Shown here in pieces: positions 1 through 7,822 of a stretch of DNA of 7,899 nucleotides. The DNA is taken from the NCBI GenBank assembly GCA_900552775.1, contig USAP01000074.1:1-7899 (forward strand), read 5' to 3'. The translations under genes and the position numbers were made by a program. Below the pieces are notes generated by a model that saw only the letters and a program-made list of their open reading frames with translations, searched no databases and had not been told where the DNA came from. Positions within the stretch are counted from its first letter, which is position 1. Each line of letters opens with the position of its first letter. This DNA comes from an uncultured Eubacteriales bacterium (lineage in GTDB: Bacteria; Bacillota; Clostridia; UMGS1883; UMGS1540).

Positions 1-1433
1 CGAACAATAAGTTTCTTCTTCTGAATGTCATCATTTCTGTCAGCAACGGCAAATACCTGTTCTTCATTGCCGATTTTTCCACTTTTCGACTCAGCAAGTT
101 GCCTACGCATCTGCTCCATTTCCATCTCCTTTTCTGCAATAGCCTCTTCCTTCAGCTCACGTTCCCTTTCCAATGCCTTGTTCAATATCTCCATACGGGT
201 TTCAAGAAGGCGTTTTCTCCGCCATAAAATGAAATATGTCAACATTGACAAAAGGGCTATGATTATCGCAATGGTCACGGAAACTATAATATAGACCGTC
301 TGACGCATCTGGTGCATCTCTAGCTTCAGATTCTCCTTCTCTTTCAGTTCGTAGTCATACATGGCATTGGCACTTGCCAATGCATCACGTGGCGAAACGA
401 TATCCACAGAGTCAACATATTTTTTGTAACTCTCGAAGTTACCTAAAGCACCTTCTGCATCACCATTCTTCAGGCTTTGCACCGTTAGCCACCAATAAGC
501 ATGACGCTTGGCATATACAGACCCATGTTGTAGCACCTTGTTGCAAAACACAGCAGCAGAATCACGCAGACCGAGCTTGTCATAGATTTCAAAAGACAAG
601 GAGTATGTGGAACTGAGTGTGGCATTGCCAACATTACGACGCGCAGAATCAATAAATTTCTTCGCTTCTGTAAGAGGACCATTCTCGTTATAGTAATTTG
701 CGAGAAAACCATCCACCTCCGACAATAGGGCTGCATCATCTATCTTCAGGGCCATGCCCCTGGCCTTGAGGAGCATCTTCAGAGCTTTGTTCTTATAGCC
801 TAATGCCATATAGCTCCATGCCATATTGTTATAGTCATACACACAATGTGTGAGATCGCCTTGACTCTCATGTATCTGCAAGGCTTTCTTCTGCCATTTC
901 AGAGCTTCACTGTCGAGTCCCTGTACAGAATAGATATAGGCCAATTGATAATAGCAAAGGGCTTCTATATCTGTAGGAGCCTTTATGGTATGGTTCACTC
1001 CTACTATCTTCATGAAATACTCTACGGCTTTAGGGTAGTCATTCAATGTGCGATACACGCAACCCGCACAATAATATACATCCGACAGCATAGCATCATC
1101 ACCATATCCTTCATAATGGTCAACGAGTGCCAAGACTTCTTCATCATCTTTAAAATCAGAGTTTTCTTTCACCTTAAGTTTGAGAGAAAGAAACTTCAGA
1201 AACCATCTGCCATCCTCATCATAGGTTTTCTCACGCTTCTTGGCTGCAATAAACAGTGTTTTTGCCCTTTGTATATCCTTACTACACAAAGCGTTTATAT
1301 GGGCAAGCTCACGAGGTGTAGCGTTTCTCTTGTGAACAAGAAACAAAGACATAGCTACGACCATCAAAGCTACAATCAAGAGGGCGACTAAAAGAAAGCG
1401 TCTCCTAACCGACAGATTCTCTCTAAATTTCAT
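1..1433 (-). CDS. TPR-repeat membrane protein with cytoplasmic coiled coil, 3' end cut by window edge (Bacteroidales type)
   Basis: The frame is open from an ATG (complement of 1431-1433) to the window edge: 477 codons plus two bases, no stop. Residues 13-34 are a hydrophobic signal anchor after an Arg-rich start (SVRRRF). Residues about 115-342 hold roughly five TPR-like helix pairs; the clearest are 158-191 (YYQLAYIYSVQGLDSEAL) and 197-233 (NNMAWSYMALGYKNKAL). A second membrane segment spans about 380-402 (IIVSVTIAIIIALLSML), followed by WRRKR and a charged, heptad-like coiled coil at about 405-450 (ELKEEAIAEKEMEMEQMRR). The expected topology is a periplasmic TPR sensor domain and a cytoplasmic C-terminus. 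Such proteins are common in Bacteroides and Prevotella, where the C-terminus may carry an HTH or kinase-like output domain; here that part lies outside the window, so the output is unknown. No Shine-Dalgarno precedes the ATG, only an A/T-rich leader, as is usual in Bacteroidetes. The specific function is not recognised. Confidence 0.85.
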   Translation of the reverse strand, partial: MKFRENLSVRRRFLLVALLIVALMVVAMSLFLVHKRNATPRELAHINALCSKDIQRAKTLFIAAKKREKTYDEDGRWFLKFLSLKLKVKENSDFKDDEEVLALVDHYEGYGDDAMLSDVYYCAGCVYRTLNDYPKAVEYFMKIVGVNHTIKAPTDIEALCYYQLAYIYSVQGLDSEALKWQKKALQIHESQGDLTHCVYDYNNMAWSYMALGYKNKALKMLLKARGMALKIDDAALLSEVDGFLANYYNENGPLTEAKKFIDSARRNVGNATLSSTYSLSFEIYDKLGLRDSAAVFCNKVLQHGSVYAKRHAYWWLTVQSLKNGDAEGALGNFESYKKYVDSVDIVSPRDALASANAMYDYELKEKENLKLEMHQMRQTVYIIVSVTIAIIIALLSMLTYFILWRRKRLLETRMEILNKALERERELKEEAIAEKEMEMEQMRRQLAESKSGKIGNEEQVFAVADRNDDIQKKKLIV

Positions 1434-1508
1434 AGGATTTTATATTGTTATTTACTGCTATTCTCTTCATCCCCAGACACTGCAATGAAGTTACCGATAA
1501 GCCGTCTG

Positions 1509-1543
1509 CAAAGATAATAATAACAATCTGTTCACTAAAAAGA
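1509..1543 (-). promoter_or_regulatory. Bacteroidetes-type promoter for the TPR gene
   Basis: On the minus strand, TATCTTTG (1516 down to 1509) matches the Bacteroidetes -7 element TAnnTTTG exactly. A T-rich block TCTTTTTAG (1543 down to 1535) lies 18 bases upstream, where the weaker -33 TTTG-like element is expected. Transcription would start near 1502, giving a leader of about 70 nt before the ATG at 1433. The match to the -7 box is seen directly; the -33 assignment and the start site are inferred. It also shows that sequence up to about 1543 belongs with the Bacteroidales gene and not with purD. Confidence 0.55.
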
Positions 1544-1611
1544 CTTTCAACATTATTATTACACCCAGCTCTAAATTCATCACAATTAATGACGAGGGAA
1601 ATGCACAAAGG
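1544..1611. other. Probable junction between Bacteroidales DNA and the Clostridia-type purine operon
   Basis: Up to about 1543 the sequence is promoter for a Bacteroidales minus-strand gene. From about 1609 it is PurD coding sequence on the plus strand. The purD frame happens to stay open back to 1501, but the translation between (for example NIIITPSSKFITINDEG) is A/T-rich low-complexity sequence with nothing resembling the ATP-grasp part of PurD. The breakpoint cannot be fixed more tightly by eye. No insertion-sequence end, integrase site or target duplication is visible. Confidence 0.7.
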
Positions 1612-1941
1612 GCGGAGAAAAAACTTTCAAAAGCCAAAGTAGAGTTTTCAGACGGCGCCGCCTGCTGCGTTGTGGTGGCGTCCGGCGGATATCCTACAAA
1701 ATACGAAAGCGGTTTTGAGATAACTCTTCCCGAAAACAAAGACGGAATTTTTGTTGCCGGAGCAAAACTTGAAGACGGTAGACTTAAAACATCGGGCGGG
1801 CGCGTGCTTGGCGTAACATGTGTCGGAAACACACTTAAAGAAGCGGTTGACAAAGCTTACAAAAGAGTTGCCGAAGTCTCGTTCAAAAACGCATTTTACC
1901 GAAAAGATATAGGGAAAAAAGCTTTAACGGAGGTTGAATAA
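1609..1941 (+). CDS. purD: Phosphoribosylamine-glycine ligase (GAR synthetase), C-terminal fragment only
   Basis: PurD joins 5-phosphoribosylamine and glycine with ATP to give GAR, the second step of purine synthesis. About 110 residues are present, against roughly 420 in the family. They cover the C-terminal domain: KVEFSDGAACCVVVASGGYP, then GGRVLGVT, then the terminal YRKDIGKKAL characteristic of PurD. The ATP-grasp domain and substrate-binding N-terminus are absent; sequence upstream of about 1609 is unrelated. A GTG at 1672 is in frame, but it lies inside the conserved VVVASGGYP strand and is not a credible start. The TAA stop overlaps the purL ATG (TAATG), so the two genes are translationally coupled. 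As it stands the fragment cannot be functional. The missing part was probably lost at an assembly or recombination junction and not by gene decay, because the remaining codons are intact and conserved. Confidence 0.9.
   Translation, partial: RAEKKLSKAKVEFSDGAACCVVVASGGYPTKYESGFEITLPENKDGIFVAGAKLEDGRLKTSGGRVLGVTCVGNTLKEAVDKAYKRVAEVSFKNAFYRKDIGKKALTEVE
1928..1933 (+). promoter_or_regulatory. Shine-Dalgarno site of purL
   Basis: CGGAGG sits inside the last codons of purD, seven bases before the ATG at 1941. It fixes the purL start. A strong GGAGG is typical of Firmicutes and contrasts with the leader of the minus-strand gene at the left, which has none. Confidence 0.85.
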
Positions 1942-4900
1942 TGGTATACAGAGTGTATGTCGAAAAGAAAAGGGAACTTGCAAACGAATCATTAAAACTG
2001 CTTTCCGAAATACATGAATTTCTGCGTATAAAAAGCGTTTCGGATGTAAGAGTAATAAACAGATATGATGTGGAAAATATAGACGGTGAGCTTTTTGAAT
2101 ATGCGGTTAAAACCGTTTTTTCGGAGCCGCAGCAGGATGTTGTAAGCTATGAATTACCGCATGAAGGGAAAATTTTTGCTGTGGAATTTCTGCCGGGACA
2201 GTTTGACCAAAGAGCGGATTCTGCGGCGCAGTGTATTCAGATTATATCCAAAAAAGAACGTCCGTGTGTGCAAAGCGCAAAAATTTATGTTCTTTACGGC
2301 GATATTTCGGAAGATGAACTTGAAAGTGTAAAAAAGCATGTTATAAATCCTGTTGAATGCAGAGAAGCTTTGCTCACACTTCCGGAAACACTTAAAATAG
2401 ACTATGCGGTGCCGGGGGATGTTAAAGTAATAGAAGGCTTTAAGGATATGAATGAGGCGGAACTTAGAGAACTTATCGGAAACATGGGGCTTGCCATGGA
2501 TGAAGATGATATTGCTTTTTGCCGTGATTATTTTAAAAAAGAAGACAGGGATCCGAGCGTTACCGAAATCAGAATGATTGATACATATTGGTCGGATCAT
2601 TGCAGACATACAACGTTTTTGACAACGATAGATGATGTTAAATTTGAAGATGAACTGCTTTCGAAAACTTATGATGAGTATCTTGAAGCAAAGAAATTAA
2701 GCGGAGACAAAAAGCCTGTTACGCTTATGAATCTTGCTACAGTGGCGGTTAAATATTTAAAAAAACAGGGTAAACTTCAAAAACTTGACGAATCAGATGA
2801 AATAAATGCATGCACGGTAAAAATAGAGGTTATGTCCGACGGCAAAAAAGAAGACTGGCTGCTTCTTTTTAAAAATGAAACGCACAATCATCCGACGGAA
2901 ATAGAACCTTTCGGCGGCGCGGCAACATGTATAGGCGGCGCCATAAGAGATCCGCTTTCGGGAAGATCTTATGTTTACGGTGCAATGCGTGTTACGGGTG
3001 CGGCGGATCCGACACGTCCCGTGTCAGAAACACTTAAGGGTAAACTGCCGCAGAGAAAAATCGTGCGTTCGGCGGCTGCCGGTTATAGCTCATACGGAAA
3101 CCAAATAGGATTGGCAACAGGCATTGTGGACGAAATATATCATGACGGCTATGCTGCCAAGAGAATGGAAATCGGAGCCGTAATAGGTGCGGCGCCGGCA
3201 AAAAATGTGAGACGTGAGAGCCCGAAAGATGGTGACGTAATAATATTGCTCGGCGGAAGAACGGGAAGAGACGGTTGCGGCGGCGCTACGGGTTCTTCAA
3301 AGTCGCACAATTTAAAATCCATAGAAACGTGCGGAGCGGAAGTACAAAAGGGAAACGCGCCCGAAGAGAGAAAGCTTCAGCGCCTTTTCAGAAATCCCGC
3401 TGTATCACTGCTTATAAAGCGGTGCAATGATTTCGGGGCCGGCGGCGTTTCCGTCGCAATAGGTGAACTTGCGGACGGCCTTTCAATAAATCTTGACGCC
3501 GTTCCCAAGAAATACGAAGGACTTGACGGTACCGAACTTGCAATAAGTGAATCTCAGGAGCGCATGGCAGTTGTTGTGGCACCGCAGGATGTACAGAAGT
3601 TTATTGAGCTTGCCGAAAAAGAAAATCTTGAAGCCACGGTTGTGGCAGAGGTAACAGAAGAGGCGAGGCTTGTTATGACATGGCGCGGCAAAAAAATTGT
3701 AGACCTCAAAAGAGAATTTTTAAATTCAAACGGGGCAGAAAAACATATTTCTGTTGAAATTTCAGCTCCGATGGATTATAATAAAGATGAAGTCAAAGGA
3801 AGCTTTGCGGATGAGTACAAAAAGCTTGCAAAAGATTTGAATGTCTGCTCAAAGCGCGGACTTTCCGAAATGTTTGATTCAAGCATAGGAGCAGGCACTG
3901 TTTTAATGCCGCTCGGCGGTAAAAATCAGCTTACTCCGGCACAGGCTATGGTTCACAAAATTTCGCGTGAAAAAGGCGATACAGATACATGCAGCCTCAT
4001 GGCATGGGGATTTAATCCGTTTATTTCTGAGAAAAGTCCCTATCACGGAGCTTATCTTGCAGTGGTAGAGTCTGTTTCAAAACTTATAGCGACAGGCGCC
4101 GGGTATAAAGATGTTTATCTGACTTTCCAGGAATATTTCGAAAAGCCCGGTACAAATCCGAAACGCTGGGGTAAACCCACGGCTGCTTTACTCGGGGCTT
4201 TCAAGGCTCAGAAAGAACTTTCGGCTGCGGCAATAGGCGGCAAAGATTCAATGAGCGGCAGTTTTGAAAAGCTTGATGTTCCGCCTACACTTGTTTCGTT
4301 TGCGGTTACAACGGATGAAATAAATAATATAGTTTCTCCCGAATTTAAAAAGCCAGGGAATAAGGTTTATCTTGTTGCCCCGGAATATGATAAAAATGCG
4401 CTTCCGAAAACAGATTCTCTTCTTAAAGTTTTTGATAATGTTACAAAGCTTTTAAGAAGCGGAAAAGCAGTTTCCGCAGCAACATTAACTTACGGTGCGG
4501 TGGCAGAACAAATAATGAAAATGTCATTAGGAAACGGAATCGGCTTTAAATTTTCCGATGAGCTTTCGCTCCATGACATTTTTGCGTACAATTACGGATC
4601 ATTTGTTCTTGAGGTGTGCGGTGAATCGGAAATCGGAGTGTGCATAGGCGAAACAACAGATGTTAAGGCTATTTCTTTTAAATCGGAGTCTGTGCCGCTT
4701 TGTGAGCTTTGTGATGATTATTCGGAAAAACTTGAAGGTGTTTATCCCACTAAGGCTGATACTCCAAACGGTAATATTACGGCTCTTTCTTATAAAAGCA
4801 ATGTGACTGTAAAACCTAAAGAAGGGTTTGCAAAGCCTCATATGCTGATACCGGTTTTCCCGGGCACAAACTGTGAATACGACACCGCCAAGGCGGCTGA

Positions 4901-5633
4901 AAAGGCAGGCATTGATGCGGAAATATTTGTGATAAAAAATCTTAGTGCAAGAGCTATCTCGGAATCTGTTGCCGCTTTTTCCGAAAAAATCAGAAAATCG
5001 CAGATTGTTTTCATACCCGGCGGTTTTTCCGGCGGTGACGAGCCTGACGGTTCAGGAAAATTTATAACGGCATTTTTCAGAAATGAGGAAATAAAAAACG
5101 GCGTTCATAATCTTCTGAAAGAACGTGACGGACTTATGTGCGGAATATGCAACGGTTTTCAGGCACTTATAAAACTCGGTCTCGTGCCTTTTGGTGAAAT
5201 AATTGACACCGACAGCTCTTGCCCTACACTTACATTTAATACTATAGCGCGGCATCAGTCAAAAATTGTCAGAACACGCGTATGTTCGGACAAATCGCCA
5301 TGGCTCTCCAAAGTCAATGTTGGCGATGTATTCAATGTTCCTATTTCGCACGGCGAGGGAAGATTTATAGCAAACGAAGATGTGCTCGGCAAGCTTATTG
5401 AAAATGGACAAGTTGCAACGCAGTATGTTGATTTAAACGGCTGTCCCACATATGATATAGAATTTAATATCAACGGTTCCGTTTGCGCAATAGAGGGAAT
5501 CACATCGCCTGACGGACGTGTTCTCGGAAAAATGGGACATTCCGAGAGAATAGGCTCCGGACTTTACAAAAATGTTCCCGGAGAATATGACATTAAACTT
5601 TTTGAAGGCGCTGCGGAATATTTTAAAATATAA
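1941..5633 (+). CDS. purL: Phosphoribosylformylglycinamidine synthase, single-chain form with fused glutaminase
   Basis: It converts FGAR, glutamine and ATP to FGAM, the fourth step of purine synthesis, in the cytoplasm. The protein has 1230 residues, the size of the long one-piece PurL found in many Clostridia, and is complete. Order: PurS-like N-terminal domain (about 1-160); linker with SDHCRHTTF (218-226); first AIRS-like ATP/substrate half with NETHNHPTEIEPFGGAAT (312-329), GGATGSSKS (447-455) and FGAGGVSVAIGELADG (498-513); second AIRS-like half with SLMAWGFNPF (685-694) and GGKDSMSG (766-773); class I glutamine amidotransferase domain from about 966. That domain has FPGTNCEYD, GGFSGGDE (1027-1034), the nucleophile Cys1070 in GICNGFQ, SHGEGRF (from 1136), and the remaining triad residues His1200 and Glu1202 in MGHSER. 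All catalytic residues are present. Start ATG follows GGAGG and overlaps the purD stop; fhs begins 21 bases downstream. The fused form removes any need for separate PurQ and PurS. Confidence 0.97.
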   Translation: MVYRVYVEKKRELANESLKLLSEIHEFLRIKSVSDVRVINRYDVENIDGELFEYAVKTVFSEPQQDVVSYELPHEGKIFAVEFLPGQFDQRADSAAQCIQIISKKERPCVQSAKIYVLYGDISEDELESVKKHVINPVECREALLTLPETLKIDYAVPGDVKVIEGFKDMNEAELRELIGNMGLAMDEDDIAFCRDYFKKEDRDPSVTEIRMIDTYWSDHCRHTTFLTTIDDVKFEDELLSKTYDEYLEAKKLSGDKKPVTLMNLATVAVKYLKKQGKLQKLDESDEINACTVKIEVMSDGKKEDWLLLFKNETHNHPTEIEPFGGAATCIGGAIRDPLSGRSYVYGAMRVTGAADPTRPVSETLKGKLPQRKIVRSAAAGYSSYGNQIGLATGIVDEIYHDGYAAKRMEIGAVIGAAPAKNVRRESPKDGDVIILLGGRTGRDGCGGATGSSKSHNLKSIETCGAEVQKGNAPEERKLQRLFRNPAVSLLIKRCNDFGAGGVSVAIGELADGLSINLDAVPKKYEGLDGTELAISESQERMAVVVAPQDVQKFIELAEKENLEATVVAEVTEEARLVMTWRGKKIVDLKREFLNSNGAEKHISVEISAPMDYNKDEVKGSFADEYKKLAKDLNVCSKRGLSEMFDSSIGAGTVLMPLGGKNQLTPAQAMVHKISREKGDTDTCSLMAWGFNPFISEKSPYHGAYLAVVESVSKLIATGAGYKDVYLTFQEYFEKPGTNPKRWGKPTAALLGAFKAQKELSAAAIGGKDSMSGSFEKLDVPPTLVSFAVTTDEINNIVSPEFKKPGNKVYLVAPEYDKNALPKTDSLLKVFDNVTKLLRSGKAVSAATLTYGAVAEQIMKMSLGNGIGFKFSDELSLHDIFAYNYGSFVLEVCGESEIGVCIGETTDVKAISFKSESVPLCELCDDYSEKLEGVYPTKADTPNGNITALSYKSNVTVKPKEGFAKPHMLIPVFPGTNCEYDTAKAAEKAGIDAEIFVIKNLSARAISESVAAFSEKIRKSQIVFIPGGFSGGDEPDGSGKFITAFFRNEEIKNGVHNLLKERDGLMCGICNGFQALIKLGLVPFGEIIDTDSSCPTLTFNTIARHQSKIVRTRVCSDKSPWLSKVNVGDVFNVPISHGEGRFIANEDVLGKLIENGQVATQYVDLNGCPTYDIEFNINGSVCAIEGITSPDGRVLGKMGHSERIGSGLYKNVPGEYDIKLFEGAAEYFKI

Positions 5634-5643
5634 ATTGTGAAAC

Positions 5644-5647
5644 GGGG
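5644..5647 (+). promoter_or_regulatory. Shine-Dalgarno-like site deciding the fhs start
   Basis: GGGG lies seven bases before the ATG at 5655. The upstream in-frame GTG at 5637 has only A/T-rich sequence before it, so the ATG at 5655 is preferred. The protein then begins MRSDIEIAK, as usual for this family. Confidence 0.65.
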
Positions 5648-5654
5648 TCATGAT

Positions 5655-7313
5655 ATGAGAAGCGATATTGAAATTGCAAAAGCCTGCAAAATGAAACCGA
5701 TAACCGAGATTGCCGAGAAACTCGGAATTTCGTCTGAAGATATTGAACTGTACGGAAAATATAAAGCAAAAGTAAATTTTAAAGACAACGGCAAAAAACA
5801 CGGAAAACTGATTTTGGTTACAGCCATTACTCCGACTCCCGCAGGCGAAGGAAAAACAACCGCAAGCATAGGCCTTGCCGATTCTCTCTGTGCAATAGGC
5901 AAAAAAACCGTTGCGGCTTTGAGGGAACCTTCGTTGGGCCCTGTTTTCGGACTTAAAGGAGGTGCAGCCGGCGGAGGGTATTCGCAGGTTGTCCCGATGG
6001 AAGATATTAATCTGCATTTTACAGGTGATTTTCATGCAATAAGTTCGGCTCATAATTTGCTTGCGGCAATGACTGATAATCATATTTATCAGGGCAATGA
6101 ACTTGGAATTGACCCAAAATCCGTAACATGGAAGAGGGTAGTGGATCAGAATGACCGTCAGCTGCGCTCCATAGTAGACGGACTTGGAGGCAAAACGGGA
6201 GGCGTTCCGCGTGAAGACGGATATGATATAACGGCTGCTTCCGAAGTGATGGCGATTTTATGTCTTGCATCCTCTCTTTCGGATTTGAAAAAAAGGCTTG
6301 GGGATATAATTGTCGGATATACTTTTGATAAAAGACCCATTAAAGCTTCGGATCTTCATGCAAACGGAGCTATGGCAGCGCTAATGAAAGCCGCAATAAA
6401 ACCCAATATCGTTCAGACACTTGAAGGAAACCCGGCATTTGTGCACGGAGGCCCGTTTGCCAACATAGCGCACGGGTGCAATTCTGTTATTGCAACAAAG
6501 GCCGCGCTTCAATACGGCGATTATGTTGTGACTGAGGCAGGATTCGGCGCAGATCTCGGAGCTGAAAAGTTTTTTGATATAAAATGCCGTAATGTAGGAA
6601 TTAGACCCGACGGTGTTGTGCTTGTTGCAACCATTCGCGCGTTAAAGATGCACGGCGGTGTTCAAAAAAGTGAGCTTGCAACCGAAAATATCGGCGCTCT
6701 TTCCAAGGGTATACCGAATCTTTTAAGGCATGCTTCAAATATTACGGAAGTATACGGACTGCCGGTATTGGTGGCAATAAACCGTTTCCCGAGTGATACC
6801 GAACGTGAGATTGAATTTTTGAAAAATGCATGTACGGAAAAAGGACTTGACTCTGTTCTTTCCGAAACTTGGGCAAAGGGATCCGAGGGCGGAAAAGAAT
6901 TTGCCGAAGCTGCCGTAAAGCTTTGCGAAAAGAAATCTGATTTTAGATTTTCGTATAATGACGATTTGGGCGTAAAAGAAAAAATTGAAGCTGTAATAAA
7001 AAAAGTTTACAGAGGAAGCGGAGCCGATTTTTCGCCCGCTGCCTTAAAAGAAATTGCGGCAATAGAGGAAAACGGTTTTGGGAATCTGCCTGTTTGCATA
7101 GCAAAGACACAGTACAGCTTTTCGGATAACCCGAAGCTTCTCGGTGCACCGGAAAATTTTAAAGTCTCGGTGCGCAGCGTAAAGGTATCTGCCGGTGCCG
7201 GATTTGCGGTTGTACTGACCGGTGCCGTTATGACTATGCCCGGACTTCCGAAAGTGCCTGCGGCAGAAAAAATCGACGTGGATGAAAACGGTGTTATAAC
7301 CGGTCTTTTCTGA
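5655..7313 (+). CDS. fhs: Formate-tetrahydrofolate ligase (10-formyl-THF synthetase)
   Basis: It makes 10-formyltetrahydrofolate from formate, THF and ATP. The product has 552 residues from the ATG at 5655, close to the usual ~555. The N-terminus [14 protein letters not shown] matches the family. A P-loop, [11 protein letters not shown] (59-69), binds ATP. The two family signatures are intact: [11 protein letters not shown] (99-109) and [12 protein letters not shown] (324-335). [11 protein letters not shown] (233-243), [18 protein letters not shown] (257-274) and the C-terminal [13 protein letters not shown] are also typical. Placed 21 bases after purL and 8 bases before queH on the same strand, it appears to be in the same operon. 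Its product supplies the formyl groups used by GAR and AICAR transformylases, which fits its place beside purL. In Clostridia the same enzyme also serves the Wood-Ljungdahl pathway in acetogens, or serine/glycine and purine one-carbon supply in non-acetogens; one gene here cannot distinguish them. Confidence 0.97.
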   Translation: MRSDIEIAKACKMKPITEIAEKLGISSEDIELYGKYKAKVNFKDNGKKHGKLILVTAITPTPAGEGKTTASIGLADSLCAIGKKTVAALREPSLGPVFGLKGGAAGGGYSQVVPMEDINLHFTGDFHAISSAHNLLAAMTDNHIYQGNELGIDPKSVTWKRVVDQNDRQLRSIVDGLGGKTGGVPREDGYDITAASEVMAILCLASSLSDLKKRLGDIIVGYTFDKRPIKASDLHANGAMAALMKAAIKPNIVQTLEGNPAFVHGGPFANIAHGCNSVIATKAALQYGDYVVTEAGFGADLGAEKFFDIKCRNVGIRPDGVVLVATIRALKMHGGVQKSELATENIGALSKGIPNLLRHASNITEVYGLPVLVAINRFPSDTEREIEFLKNACTEKGLDSVLSETWAKGSEGGKEFAEAAVKLCEKKSDFRFSYNDDLGVKEKIEAVIKKVYRGSGADFSPAALKEIAAIEENGFGNLPVCIAKTQYSFSDNPKLLGAPENFKVSVRSVKVSAGAGFAVVLTGAVMTMPGLPKVPAAEKIDVDENGVITGLF

Positions 7314-7315
7314 GG
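7312..7315 (+). promoter_or_regulatory. Shine-Dalgarno site of queH, overlapping the fhs stop
   Basis: GAGG overlaps the fhs TGA and stands six bases before GTG 7322. It supports the GTG start. An ATG at 7320, in another frame, meets a stop after 11 codons and is not used. Confidence 0.7.
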
Positions 7316-7321
7316 TGTAAT

Positions 7322-7822
7322 GTGGAAAAAAGTATTTCTTACAAATATATATTGAATAAAGAACTAAGCAAAATAAAAGAGGCGGGAATAACACCCCGCC
7401 TTTTGCTGCATAGCTGCTGTGCGCCGTGCAGCAGCTATGTTTTGGAATATCTGACGGAGTATTTTGATATAACCGTTTATTATTACAATCCCAATATTTC
7501 TCCGATGGGTGAATATGAAAAGAGAATAGCCGAACAGAAACGGCTGATTTCGGAAATGAAATTTAAAAATTCTGTTTCATTTATTGAAGGAACTTATAAT
7601 CACGATGAGTTTATTTCTTTAACGCGTGGACTTGAAAACCTTCCGGAAGGCGGAGAAAGATGTTCATTGTGCTATGAAATGCGGCTTGAAGCAGCAGCGC
7701 AAAAGGCGGCTGAAATTAATGCCGATTATTTTACGACAACGCTCTCCGTAAGTCCCTATAAAAATACGGCAAAACTTAACACAATAGGTTTAAAGCTTGC
7801 CATGGAATACGGTGTACCGTAT
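7322..7822 (+). CDS. queH: Epoxyqueuosine reductase QueH, C-terminus missing
   Basis: QueH reduces epoxyqueuosine to queuosine in tRNA, the last step of queuosine synthesis, as the non-homologous counterpart of the cobalamin-dependent QueG. Residues 1-167 match the DUF208/QueH family: PRLLLHSCCAPCSSYVLEYL (25-44, with Cys32, Cys33, Cys36), FDITVYYYNPNI (48-59), EYEKRIAEQKRLI, PEGGERCSLCYEMRLE (108-123, with Cys114 and Cys117), DYFTTTLSVSPYKN (135-148), and KLNTIGLKLAMEYGVPY (151-167). The family then continues with a Ser-Asp-Phe/Lys-rich stretch and a terminal Tyr-Cys-Gly-Cys motif; none of this is present. Instead the frame runs into a Clp-like sequence. The start is GTG 7322 behind GAGG, eight bases after fhs, so it is probably cotranscribed. 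Without the last cysteines the product would be inactive. Confidence 0.88.
7377..7404 (+). other. Terminator-like hairpin inside the start of queH
   Basis: GGCGGG (7381-7386) pairs perfectly with CCCGCC (7395-7400) across an 8-base loop. The stem is extended by AAGA against the following TTTT (with one G-T pair). The shape, a GC stem followed by a short T run, resembles an intrinsic terminator, but four Ts is short and the bases are coding (EAGITPR). It may be chance or a weak attenuation point between fhs and queH. Confidence 0.3.
7409..7439. repeat. Perfect 11-bp inverted repeat over the QueH Cys-Cys motif
   Basis: CATAGCTGCTG (7409-7419) and CAGCAGCTATG (7429-7439) are exact reverse complements around a 9-base spacer that can close further with wobble pairs. 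It encodes HSCCAPCSSYV, so the symmetry may come from the codons of a conserved Cys-rich motif (TGC/TGT opposite GCA/AGC). It directly follows the hairpin at 7377-7404. Confidence 0.6.

Noticed and set aside
846..1391. Plus-strand open frame of 181 codons opposite the TPR gene
   Set aside because: It is the antisense of a long, coherent TPR/transmembrane coding frame. It has no ribosome site and a cysteine- and tyrosine-scattered composition with no recognisable motif.
1423..1608. Small minus-strand frame extending from the junction through the TPR gene leader
   Set aside because: It spans the suspected breakpoint and the promoter, overlaps the TPR start codon in another frame, and has no credible start signal.
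1434..1608. Purine riboswitch or other structured leader before the purine genes
   Set aside because: No purine aptamer-like helices or conserved loop sequences were seen. The stretch is the leader of the opposite-strand Bacteroidales gene and is adjacent to a purD fragment, not to a 5' operon end.
1445..1642. Small plus-strand frame before purD
   Set aside because: It crosses the junction in a frame different from purD, has no Shine-Dalgarno site and shows no family resemblance.
1672..1941. A complete small 89-residue protein starting at GTG 1672
   Set aside because: PurD similarity continues upstream of 1672 (KVEFSDGAACCV), so this is the tail of a truncated PurD and not a separate gene.
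5433..6083. Minus-strand open frame of 216 codons across the purL-fhs boundary
   Set aside because: It lies opposite two highly conserved enzyme genes. Its Phe/Cys/Arg-rich translation is typical of antisense shadow frames.
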